Positions 43,233 through 52,268 of a stretch of DNA of 64,000 nucleotides are shown piece by piece. The position numbers and the translations under genes were made by a program. How positions within the stretch are numbered: position 1 is the stretch's first letter; each line of letters begins with the position of its first letter. Below the pieces are notes generated by a model that was not told the origin of the DNA, did no database searches, and saw nothing but the letters and a program-made list of their open reading frames with translations. The stretch comes from Xanthomonas sp. AM6 (GTDB taxonomy: Bacteria > Pseudomonadota > Gammaproteobacteria > Xanthomonadales > Xanthomonadaceae), in NCBI RefSeq assembly GCF_025665335.1, contig NZ_CP106869.1, positions 1,328,501 through 1,392,500 on the forward strand, given 5' to 3'.

Positions 43233-46223
43233 TCAGTAGTCGTAGCTGACGCTCAGCCGCACCGAACGCGGCGCCTGGCGCAGCAACGCCGCGCCATACA
43301 CCGGATCGCTGTTGCCCGGGTCCGTTTCCGAATACGGGTACTTCCACAGCGTGGCCTGGCCGTTCAAGGCGTTGAACACGTCCAGGTTGAAGGCCAGCCT
43401 GTGGTCGGCCGCCGCCGGCCGCCACGACACGCCGAGATCGAGCTGCTTCAGCCACGGCAGGCGGCCCTGGCTGCCGGGAGGGGCCGCTTCGCCCTGGTAG
43501 TAGTGGTAGGCGATGCCGTAGCCGGACGGATCGCTCTGGTCGGCGCCGTACGAGCCGAGCGCACTGAACGGCGTGCCGGACATCGCCTTGAGGTTGGCCG
43601 ACACCAGCCATTCGGGCGTGAACTGGTAGTAGCCGTAGAACTTGAACTGGTGGGTGTGGTCGTTGCTCTGCGGGCCGTTGGTGTGTTCCATCAGCTGCGC
43701 ATAGTCCCAGGCCTGGGTGGTGGACACCGCGGTCTGGCCGATGCCCGACAGCAGCTGGCCTTCGGTGGTGCCGTAGCTGCGCGACCAGGTGTAGTCCAGG
43801 CGCCCGTACCAGCGCTGGTCGAACGGGTGCTCCAGCGACAGGTTGAGCCCGTAGTAGTTGCGCTTGAACTTGGGGAAGCCGAGCTCGGCATTGCTCAGCG
43901 GCACGCTGACGTAGTTGCCCGACGTGTCCACCAGGGTGAAGGTGTTGGACTTGCCCGGATTGATCAGCCAGCAGCTGACCGGGTTGCTGTCCAGGGTCAC
44001 CGTATGCCCTTGCGCCGCCGCCGCCGCGAACACCGAGTCGCTGTCGCAGTAGTCGTCCACGCCGCTGCGCAGGACGCGGTAGGTGCCCTTGGCGCCGTAG
44101 ACCCAGTTGTCGCCCCAGGCCTTGGTGAAGCCGAGGATGAACTCGTCCTGGAACGAGGGCTTGATGCCCTGCGTGGCCACGGTCCTGGGATCGGGCAGGA
44201 TGCCGTAATTGTTGTTGGAGGAGACCGCGTCGGAGATCTGGGTCAGGCCGGTGGGATAGCCGTTGGCGTCGATGCCGCCATAGGTGTAGTAGGTCGAGGT
44301 CGCCAGGGTCGCGCCGGCGGCGTTGAACGCCGGATTCAGCGGCAGCGCCAGGTAGTAGCGGCCGGCGTTGCCGTACACCTTGAAGCGCGCATCGCCGTCG
44401 ACGTCCCAGCTGAAGCCCAGGCGCGGCGCCCACTGCCCGCTGGTCTGCTTGATGTACGCGTCGCCGTCGCGGTTGTAGTTGGTGAACTGGTCCAGGCGCA
44501 GGCCGAGGCTGAGCAGCAGGCGCTCGCCGACCTGCCAGTTGTCCTCGATGTACTGCGCACGTTGCGCCGCACGGACCGAGGCCAGCGCGCTGTAGACGTA
44601 CCTGCGCACGTAGTAGCCGTCCTCGCCGTTGGCGTAGCCGCCGGTGGCCGGCACCCCGAGGCCGGTGTTGATCGGCACGTTCGGGTTGGACTGGCCGTAG
44701 ATCCACTGGTAGCCGTCGGCCGAGGCCACCGAGCCGCGGTTGAGCGCGCGCGCGTTCTGGTTGTCGATGCCGATGGTGATGCTGTGCTCGCCGATGACGT
44801 AGTTCAGGTCCAGCCGCAGGTTGTCGGTGCGGTTGCCGCGGTCGGGATCGACCAGCAGCGCGGTGGTCTGCGCGTTGGTGATGGGGGTGCCGCCGGTGTA
44901 GGCCGGGTTCTGGAACACGGCGTCGTCGACGTAGGTGAGCGCGCCGCTGTAGTTGGGGTTGCCGGTGTAGTCGTCGGTGCGCTGCTTGCCGTACTGGGCG
45001 CTGAAGGTCAGGCGGTCGGTGAGGTAGCCGGTGTACTTGGCGGTCCACAGGTCACCGCCGGTCTTGGTGGTGTCGGCGCTGCCGCGGCGCGCGCCGATGT
45101 CGTGGCCGCTGTAGTCGTAGTAGCTGCCGCGGGTGATGTAGCGGCTGGAGGCGCCGGTGATCTCCAGCAGCTGGTTGTCGCTGATGTTCCAGTCGAGCTT
45201 GGCGTACCAGCTCGGCCGCCGGTAGTCGTAGTCGTAGTAGCCGGTGTTGTTCTCCCGGGAGCCGTAGAACCTGCCGCCGTCCTGCCGCTGCAGTTCGTAG
45301 GAGCCGAAGAAGAACAGCCTGTCCTGGATCAGCGGGCCGCCGGCGTACAGGCTCTGCGTGCTGAGCGTGGCGCTGCTCTTGCTGTCCGGCCGGTACAGCG
45401 TGCCGTCGCCCGGCGCGTGGACGTCCCTCTGCGAGGCGCGCAGGCCATCGGGCTCCCAGGTCGCCTGGCCGCCGAAATGCCATTCGTTGCTGCCGCGCTT
45501 GCCCACCGCGTTGATCACGCCGCCGTCCGAGCGCCCGTACTTGGCGCTGTAGCCGCCGGTGTAGACCTCCAACTGGTCGATGCTGCCGTAGGGCAGGGTC
45601 AGCCCGCCCAGCCCACGCAGCGGGTCGGTGGTGTTGAAGCCGTTGATGTAATAGGCGTTCTCCGCGGCCGAAGAGCCGCCGAAGCTGAGCAGTTGCGCGC
45701 CGGTCGGGCCGCTGTAGGTGCCGCTGCCGCTGTTGCCGGCCACGCCGGGCGCCAGCTGCGCGATCGCCTCGGCCGAGCGTCCCAGCGGCAGCCGCTGCAA
45801 TTGTTCGGCATCGATCACGGTGCGCGAGTCGACGCTGCTGACGTCGATCGCCGCGGCGGCGCGGTCGGCGCTGACGTTGACCCCGGTCAGGCTGGTGACC
45901 GCAGCGAAGGAAACGTCGGTGACCGCGCCGACGGTCAGGCCCACACCCTCGCGGCTGCCGAGCACGGCGTCGTCGGCGCCCTTGGCGACGATGGTGTAGG
46001 TGCCCAGCGGCAGCTGGCCGATGCTGTAGCGGCCGCGCGCGTCGACCGCGACTTCGCGGCTGAGGCCGCTGTCGCTGCGCACCTGCACGCGCTGCGCATT
46101 GGCCGGCGCCTGCCCGGCGACGGCGCCGGTGGTGGACTGCGCCAGGACCGGCGGCGCGGCAAGAGCGGCGCCCAGCGCCAGCGCGAGCAGGGCGGGCCTG
46201 CGGAGTAGGGGATGCTTTTTCAT
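43233..46223 (-). CDS. Oar-like TonB-dependent outer-membrane protein
   Basis: The 996-residue precursor has a signal peptide (LALALGAALAAPPVLA before QSTT). An N-terminal carboxypeptidase-regulatory-like beta domain follows (VRSDSGLSREVAVDARGRYS; LPLGTYTIVAKG). The plug comes next (VNVSADRAAAAIDVSSVDSR; YYINGFNTTDPLRGLGGLTL; YGRSDGGVINAVGKRGSNEW). The large barrel ends RLSVSYDY with an aromatic last residue. This layout is that of the Oar family, expanded in Xanthomonas. The ligand is unknown. ATG 46223 gives the signal peptide; the frame runs open upstream to 46607, but that part is Arg-rich and overlaps repeats. Only 57 bases separate its end from the convergent ADP-ribosylglycohydrolase gene. 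Confidence 0.92.
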   Translation of the reverse strand: MKKHPLLRRPALLALALGAALAAPPVLAQSTTGAVAGQAPANAQRVQVRSDSGLSREVAVDARGRYSIGQLPLGTYTIVAKGADDAVLGSREGVGLTVGAVTDVSFAAVTSLTGVNVSADRAAAAIDVSSVDSRTVIDAEQLQRLPLGRSAEAIAQLAPGVAGNSGSGTYSGPTGAQLLSFGGSSAAENAYYINGFNTTDPLRGLGGLTLPYGSIDQLEVYTGGYSAKYGRSDGGVINAVGKRGSNEWHFGGQATWEPDGLRASQRDVHAPGDGTLYRPDSKSSATLSTQSLYAGGPLIQDRLFFFGSYELQRQDGGRFYGSRENNTGYYDYDYRRPSWYAKLDWNISDNQLLEITGASSRYITRGSYYDYSGHDIGARRGSADTTKTGGDLWTAKYTGYLTDRLTFSAQYGKQRTDDYTGNPNYSGALTYVDDAVFQNPAYTGGTPITNAQTTALLVDPDRGNRTDNLRLDLNYVIGEHSITIGIDNQNARALNRGSVASADGYQWIYGQSNPNVPINTGLGVPATGGYANGEDGYYVRRYVYSALASVRAAQRAQYIEDNWQVGERLLLSLGLRLDQFTNYNRDGDAYIKQTSGQWAPRLGFSWDVDGDARFKVYGNAGRYYLALPLNPAFNAAGATLATSTYYTYGGIDANGYPTGLTQISDAVSSNNNYGILPDPRTVATQGIKPSFQDEFILGFTKAWGDNWVYGAKGTYRVLRSGVDDYCDSDSVFAAAAAQGHTVTLDSNPVSCWLINPGKSNTFTLVDTSGNYVSVPLSNAELGFPKFKRNYYGLNLSLEHPFDQRWYGRLDYTWSRSYGTTEGQLLSGIGQTAVSTTQAWDYAQLMEHTNGPQSNDHTHQFKFYGYYQFTPEWLVSANLKAMSGTPFSALGSYGADQSDPSGYGIAYHYYQGEAAPPGSQGRLPWLKQLDLGVSWRPAAADHRLAFNLDVFNALNGQATLWKYPYSETDPGNSDPVYGAALLRQAPRSVRLSVSYDY

Positions 46224-46318
46224 GGGAGACGGCTCGGGTGGTGGGGGCGGGGATGCGCGCCGGCCTCCGATCCATTCGTCCTTGGCGATGCGGTGTGCGC
46301 GGTAACGTTCCCCGTCCC

Positions 46319-46332
46319 CATTAACCTTAATG
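46319..46332. promoter_or_regulatory. CATTAA-CC-TTAATG dyad upstream of the Oar-like gene
   Basis: Perfect 6-bp arms about 100 bases before the start of the receptor gene, in the only AT-rich patch of the spacer. A regulator site or part of the promoter is plausible; no regulator is identified. Confidence 0.35.
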
Positions 46333-46501
46333 CGGCGCCTATTCAGAAATGCCGCGTGGTTATGTCGGCGGCACCAATCGTTATCTCGGGCGATGGCGCC
46401 TGGGCGCAGTCGCCCGGCGCGCGTCGCTGTTGCGGATGCGCAGGAGCGCCTGCCATCTTTCGCTGCAGATCTCCTCTCCATGGCGCAACGCAGGCAGCTC
46501 C

Positions 46502-46633
46502 CTTCTCCCGGCGGGAGAAGGGAGAAGGTGCCCCGAAGGAGCGGACGAGGGACGGCGGAGCCTAGGCGGTTCGGGGAGCGCGGCCGTCCGTGCCGACGCA
46601 CCCTCACCCCGACCCTTTCCCGGTGGGAGAGGG
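46502..46633. repeat. Pair of CTTCTCCCGGCGGGAGAAG-type hairpin repeats
   Basis: CTTCTCCC/GGGAGAAG (46502-46520, loop GGC) and CCCTTTCCC/GGGAGAGGG (46613-46633, loop GGT) are two hairpins about 90 bases apart with related flanks (GGTGCCCCGAAGGAGCGGAC; CCCTCACCCCGACCC). Sequences of this type are common intergenic repeats in Xanthomonadaceae. They follow the TonB-like gene and may end its transcription. Confidence 0.75.
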
Positions 46634-46693
46634 GCCGGAGCGGCTCGATGCTGTCAGTACATGAGGCTGGGCGTGATGCCGCGGGCGCGCGGC

Positions 46694-47571
46694 TCAGCGG
46701 TCGTCGCGCAGGGTGCCGCCGGGCAGGAAGACCCAGGTGCGGGTCACCTGCAGGATGTCGATGTTGTCTTCGGTGTGCGGCAGCGGCGGGAACGGCTGCG
46801 CCAGCTGCACCACCCGCAGCGCCGCGGCGTCGAGCATCGGCACGCCGCTGGAGCGCAGCACGCGGCTGCTCTCGATGCTGCCGTCGCGGCGCACGCCGAC
46901 GCTGATCACCACCTGGCCGCCCAGCCGCTGCCGGCGCGCCTCGTCGGGGTAGTTGAGGTTGCCGACCCGCTCGGCGCGGTCGACCCAGGCGCGCAGGTAG
47001 TTGGCGTAGGCGTACTCGCGGGTGCTGGCGGACACGAACTTGCGGTTCGGGCGCTTGGCGTACTGCTCCGAGCGCAGGTGCACCTCGGCGGCCAGGCGCG
47101 CCATCTCCGCGTCGCGCTGTTCGCGCTGCGCGTCCACCGGCCGGGTCGGGGCGTCGGTGCGCGGCTGGGTCTGCGGCGCCGGCTGCGAGCGTTCGCCGCG
47201 CGCGCTGCTGACCACGCGCGGGGTCGGCTCCGGCGCCGCCGCCGCGGTCTGCGCGCGCAGCGCCTGCGGCGCCAGGCCGTCGTGCTGCTGCGGCACGACC
47301 CCGGGCTGGCTGTCGCGCGGGCGTTGCGCCTTGTCGTGGTCGCCGCCGCCCTGCTGGTTGGCCTGGGCCAGGAAATCGGCCTGCTTCGGGGTCAGCGGGG
47401 TGCTGGTCTGGCTGAAGATCACGTCCAGGGTCGGCACCAGCGGCGCGTCGTCGTCGATCGCGAAGCCGACCCCCAGGATCAGCAGGCCGTGCACGATCAG
47501 CGACAGCACCAGGGTGGCGCTGAGCCGTTCGCGCTCGCCGATGCGCGGCGCGGGCGTCGCGGCGGCCGCGC

Positions 47572-47575
<4 letters not shown>
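46694..47575 (-). CDS. TonB-family energy-transducing protein
   Basis: TonB couples the inner-membrane proton gradient to outer-membrane receptors. The 293-residue protein has a single N-terminal membrane anchor (LSATLVLSLIVHGLLILGVG). A long polar Gln/Arg/Pro-rich periplasmic region follows, then a C-terminal TonB domain (VGNLNYPDEARRQRLGGQVV; VGVRRDGSIESSRVLRSSGV). No ExbB/ExbD genes are adjacent. The start overlaps the gshB stop by ATGA, so it is translated together with glutathione synthetase. It may energise the neighbouring Oar-like receptor, but that is only positional inference. Confidence 0.9.
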
Positions 47576-48522
<947 letters not shown>

Positions 48523-48679
48523 GGCGGCACCTGGGGGACTGAGCGGAGGATGGTAGCGGGTCGGCGGCGGGCGCGCGCAAGGGCGTCGCGACGGGGCCGC
48601 GCGGCGCCCTGCGGCGGCAAGCAAACTGTGACATAGTTGGCGCTGGACGGTGGTCCAACGCAACGCCGTGGCGACGGCC

Positions 48680-48708
48680 TTGACAGTCTGAGCGGGTCTT
48701 GGGATACA
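48680..48708 (+). promoter_or_regulatory. Probable promoter of the pilG operon
   Basis: A perfect TTGACA at 48680-48685 is followed after 17 bases by GATACA (48703-48708), a weak -10. It lies about 58 bases before the pilG ATG in the gshB-pilG spacer. Confidence 0.5.
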
Positions 48709-48766
48709 TGTCGTTTCGCAGCGACGTCGGATCCGATGAAGCGTCGCGCGCCTGGGGGGCAAGTGA

Positions 48767-49168
48767 ATGAGTGAAAACACGACTGCGGGTGGGGAACTCG
48801 CAGGACTGAGGGTCATGGTGATCGATGACTCGAAGACGATCCGCCGTACCGCCGAAACGCTGTTGAAGCGCGAGGGTTGCGAGGTGGTCACCGCCACCGA
48901 CGGGTTCGAGGCCCTGGCCAAGATCGCCGACCAGCAGCCGCAGATCATCTTCGTGGACATCATGATGCCGCGGCTGGACGGCTATCAGACCTGCGCGCTG
49001 ATCAAGGGCAACCAGCTGTTCAAGGCGACGCCGGTGATCATGCTGTCCTCCAAGGACGGCCTGTTCGACAAGGCGCGCGGCCGCATCGTCGGTTCCGAGC
49101 AGTACCTCACCAAACCCTTCACACGCGAAGAACTGCTGGGCGCGATCCGTACATACGTCAACGCCTGA
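48767..49168 (+). CDS. pilG: Twitching motility response regulator PilG
   Basis: PilG is a stand-alone CheY-like receiver in the Pil-Chp pathway that promotes pilus extension. In the 133-residue protein the phosphate-acceptor Asp64 lies in IIFVDIMMPRLDG, with the acidic pair in MVIDDSKTI and the conserved Lys in YLTKPF. It heads the pilGHIJ-chpA operon, 17 bases before pilH. Confidence 0.95.
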   Translation: MSENTTAGGELAGLRVMVIDDSKTIRRTAETLLKREGCEVVTATDGFEALAKIADQQPQIIFVDIMMPRLDGYQTCALIKGNQLFKATPVIMLSSKDGLFDKARGRIVGSEQYLTKPFTREELLGAIRTYVNA

Positions 49169-49185
49169 CCAGGGGGAAAGGCACC

Positions 49186-49548
49186 ATGGCTCGAATCTTG
49201 TTGATCGAGGACTCACCGACCGACCGGGCGGTGTTCACGCAATGGCTGGAAAAGGCCGGGCACGAGGTGCTCGCCACCGACAATGCCGAGGACGGGCTGA
49301 AACTCGTCCGCGAGCAGGCGCCCAGCCTGGTGCTGATGGACGTGGTGCTGCCGGGGATGAGCGGCTTCCAGGCCACCCGCGCGCTGTCGCGCGACGAGGC
49401 CACCCGGCACATCCCGGTGCTGATCATCAGCACCAAGAGCATGGAGACCGACAAGGTCTGGGGCATGCGCCAGGGCGCCACCGACTACATCGTCAAGCCG
49501 CCGCGGGAAGACGACCTGATCGCCCGCATCAACCAGCTGGTCGGCTGA
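49186..49548 (+). CDS. pilH: Twitching motility response regulator PilH
   Basis: PilH is the second CheY-like receiver of the pathway and opposes PilG. The 120-residue protein has the phosphate-acceptor Asp52 in VLMDVVLPGMSG, the acidic pair in LLIEDSPTD and Lys in YIVKPPRE. ATG 49186 follows a GGGGGAAAGG ribosome-binding site. pilI begins one base after its stop. Confidence 0.95.
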   Translation: MARILLIEDSPTDRAVFTQWLEKAGHEVLATDNAEDGLKLVREQAPSLVLMDVVLPGMSGFQATRALSRDEATRHIPVLIISTKSMETDKVWGMRQGATDYIVKPPREDDLIARINQLVG

Positions 49549-49549
49549 C

Positions 49550-50080
49550 GTGCGTTCGCCCTTCGACATCCTCGAGGCCTACGAGCGGCGCAGCCTGGCG
49601 CACGCGGTGCAGATGCCCGAGCGCGAATTCGACGAGAACATCTGGCGCGGGGTCGGCTTCCGCGTCGGCAACCGCCATCTGGTGTCCGATTTCCGCGAGG
49701 TGGTGGAAATCGTGCGCATGCCGCCGATCACCCCGGTGCCGGGCGCGCAGCCGTGGCTGCTGGGCGTGGGCAACCTGCGCGGCAACCTGTTCCCGGTGGT
49801 CGATCTGAAGCAGTTCATGGAAGGCCAGCGCACCTCGCTGCTGGAAGGCCAGCGCGTGCTGATCATGCGCCAGAGCGGCGGCGACGTGGCGCTGACCATC
49901 GACGAACTGTTCGGCCAGCGCAGCTTCACCGAGTCGCAGGCGGTGGAGCCCGGCGAGCTGGCCCACGGCCGCTACGCGCACTTCGTCGACCGCGCGTTCC
50001 GCGGCGACAGCAACGACTGGGGCGTGTTCTCGCTGTCGCTGCTGTCGCGTACACCCGAATTCCGTCAAGCCGCCGCCTGA
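49550..50080 (+). CDS. pilI: CheW-like adaptor PilI
   Basis: PilI bridges the receptor PilJ and the kinase ChpA. The 176-residue protein is a single CheW domain (GFRVGNRHLVSDFREVVEIV; WLLGVGNLRGNLFPVVDLKQ; LFGQRSFTESQAVEPGELA). The start is GTG 49550, one base after the pilH stop. Confidence 0.94.
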   Translation: MRSPFDILEAYERRSLAHAVQMPEREFDENIWRGVGFRVGNRHLVSDFREVVEIVRMPPITPVPGAQPWLLGVGNLRGNLFPVVDLKQFMEGQRTSLLEGQRVLIMRQSGGDVALTIDELFGQRSFTESQAVEPGELAHGRYAHFVDRAFRGDSNDWGVFSLSLLSRTPEFRQAAA

Positions 50081-50120
50081 GCGCGCGGCCTGCCTTCGCA
50101 TCGAAGATCGAGGTCGAATC

Positions 50121-52157
50121 ATGAGTACTGCAGCGGACGCCCCCAAGGCCAGCAAGCTTGGCAGCATGGGGACGAGTTTCTGGCTGGGCCTGCTGGCACT
50201 GTCGCTGATCGTGTTCGGCGCCAACACCGGCGTGGCCACCTGGCAGGGCAACCGCCTGGCCGGCGCCAGCACCGGCGCGGCCGACCTGCAGGTGCTGTCG
50301 CAGCAGCTGGCCAACCAGGGCCGCGACGCGGTATCCGGCAACGCCGCCACCTACAAGCAGTTCAAGCAGACCAAGACCCGGGTGGAGAGCACGGTCGCCG
50401 AGCTCAACGCGCGCTATGCCGACGAGACCGGCATCGCCGGCCCGCTGGCCGAGCTCAACCGCACCTGGGCGCCGCTGGGCAAGAACGCGCAGCAGGTGGT
50501 GGACAGCGAGCCGGCGGTGCTGGCGCTGGCCGGCAACGCCGAGCGCTTCGTCGGCGGCGTGCCGCAGCTGCAGGCGCAGCTCAACGAGGTGGTGCGCGCG
50601 ATGACCGTGGGCGGCGCCCCGGCCGCGCAGATCTACAACACCCTGCAGCAGGTGGTGGTGGCCGGCACCATGGCCCGCCGCGTCACCGAGATGCGCGCCG
50701 GCGGCAGCGGCGCGGCCAGCGCCGGCGATGCGCTGGCGCGCGACTCGGTGGTGTTCGGGCAGATGCTCGAGGGCCTGCGCAACGGCAACGAGGAACTGGG
50801 CATCGCCCCGGTGCGCAACGCCGCCGCGCTGGCCGCGCTGGAGCAGTCGCAGGCGCAGTGGGCGGAAATGAAGAAGGACCTGGACGCGCTGCAGGCCAGC
50901 TCGCGCAGCCTGTTCGCCGCGCAGTCCTCGGCCGCGGCGCTGACCGCCGGCTCGGACAAGATGCTCCAGGACAGCAAGAAGCTGTTCGACGCGTTCTCCA
51001 CGTTCGGCTCCGTGCGCGACACCCGCCCGTTCCCGAACTTCTGGCTGGGCGTGGTGTCCGGCCTGCTGGCGCTGCTGTCGATCGTCGGCTTCGTCTGGAC
51101 CTCGGTGCGCAGCCGCACCCGCGAGCAGGAAATCCGCTACCAGACCCAGGTCGAGTACAACAGCCGCAACCAGCAGGCGATCATGCGCCTGCTCGACGAA
51201 ATCAGCTCGCTCGGCGAAGGCGACCTGACCGTCAAGGCCTCGGTCACCGAGGACATGACCGGCGCCATCGCCGACGCGATCAACTACGCGGTCGACGAGC
51301 TGCGCCACCTGGTGACCACGATCAACGACACCTCGGCCAAGGTCGCCATCTCCACCGAGGAGACCCAGGCCACCGCGCTGCAGCTGGCCGAGGCCGCCGG
51401 CCACCAGGCCGAGCAGATCGGCTCGGCGTCCGAGCGCATCAACGAGATCGCCGCCAGCATCGAACAGGTCTCGCGCAACTCCAGCGAGTCGGCCGAGGTG
51501 GCGCAGCGCTCGGTGGTGATCGCCGCCGAGGGCGCCGGCGTGGTCCGCGAGACCATCCAGGGCATGGACCAGATCCGCGACCAGATCCAGGAAACCTCCA
51601 AGCGCATCAAGCGCCTGGGCGAATCGACCCAGGAGATCGGCTCGATCGTGGAACTGATCAACGACATTTCCGAGCAGACCAACATCCTGGCGCTCAACGC
51701 CGCGGTGCAGGCCGCCTCGGCGGGCGAGGCCGGCCGCGGCTTCGCGCTGGTCGCCGACGAAGTGCAGCGCCTGGCCGAACGCACCTCCGGCGCCACGCGC
51801 CGCATCGAAGGCCTGGTGCAGACGATTCAGGCCGACACCAACGAAGCGGTCAGCTCGATGGAGCAGACCACCTCCGAAGTGGTGTCCGGCGCGCGCCTGG
51901 CCGAGGACGCCGGCACCGCGCTGACCGAGATCGAGCGCGTCTCCAACGCGCTCAACAACCTCATCAAGAACATCTCCATCGCCGCGCACCAGCAGTCCGC
52001 CGCGGCGACGGACATCACCCAGACGATGGACGTGATCCGTCGCATCACCGGACAGACCTCGCAAGGCGCCGGCCAGACCGCCGACTCGATCGGGCGGCTG
52101 GCGCAGCTGGCGGCGGACCTGCGGCGCTCGGTCGCCGACTTCAAGCTGCCGGCGTGA
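50121..52157 (+). CDS. pilJ: Twitching motility methyl-accepting protein PilJ
   Basis: PilJ is the membrane receptor of the Pil-Chp system and is thought to sense pilus state or surface contact. The 678-residue protein has membrane helices near residues 14-37 (FWLGLLALSLIVFGANTGVA) and 306-329 (NFWLGVVSGLLALLSIVGFV) with a helical periplasmic PilJ domain between. A HAMP-like segment (YCONNECT to DEISSLGEGDLTVKASVTED) and a methyl-accepting signalling domain follow. Its hairpin tip is near residues 515-550 (EQTNILALNAAVQAASAGEA; GRGFALVADEVQRLAERTS). There is no C-terminal pentapeptide for CheR tethering. Confidence 0.95.
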   Translation: MSTAADAPKASKLGSMGTSFWLGLLALSLIVFGANTGVATWQGNRLAGASTGAADLQVLSQQLANQGRDAVSGNAATYKQFKQTKTRVESTVAELNARYADETGIAGPLAELNRTWAPLGKNAQQVVDSEPAVLALAGNAERFVGGVPQLQAQLNEVVRAMTVGGAPAAQIYNTLQQVVVAGTMARRVTEMRAGGSGAASAGDALARDSVVFGQMLEGLRNGNEELGIAPVRNAAALAALEQSQAQWAEMKKDLDALQASSRSLFAAQSSAAALTAGSDKMLQDSKKLFDAFSTFGSVRDTRPFPNFWLGVVSGLLALLSIVGFVWTSVRSRTREQEIRYQTQVEYNSRNQQAIMRLLDEISSLGEGDLTVKASVTEDMTGAIADAINYAVDELRHLVTTINDTSAKVAISTEETQATALQLAEAAGHQAEQIGSASERINEIAASIEQVSRNSSESAEVAQRSVVIAAEGAGVVRETIQGMDQIRDQIQETSKRIKRLGESTQEIGSIVELINDISEQTNILALNAAVQAASAGEAGRGFALVADEVQRLAERTSGATRRIEGLVQTIQADTNEAVSSMEQTTSEVVSGARLAEDAGTALTEIERVSNALNNLIKNISIAAHQQSAAATDITQTMDVIRRITGQTSQGAGQTADSIGRLAQLAADLRRSVADFKLPA

Positions 52158-52268
52158 GCGGATCGGAACAGGGTGGAAGGAAGCGCACATGACGTACCGT
52201 GAAAAATCCCTGCACACCGCCGCCGCGCATGCGCGGCATGGCGCGTGGCCGTCCGCAGGGGCGCCGCG

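Larger units (their letters stand above)
46224..46693. other. Gene-free stretch upstream of the Oar-like gene
   Basis: About 470 bases. On the Oar side there is an AT-rich promoter-like patch with the dyad CATTAA-CC-TTAATG at 46319-46332. On the other side is a pair of CTTCTCCC/CCCTTTCCC hairpin repeats at 46502-46633. No gene is supported. Confidence 0.55.

Noticed and set aside
48620-48660. TTGGAC/TATGTC as a gshB promoter on the minus strand
   Set aside because: Spacing is right, but each box matches the consensus at only three of six positions, so it is not reported as a feature.
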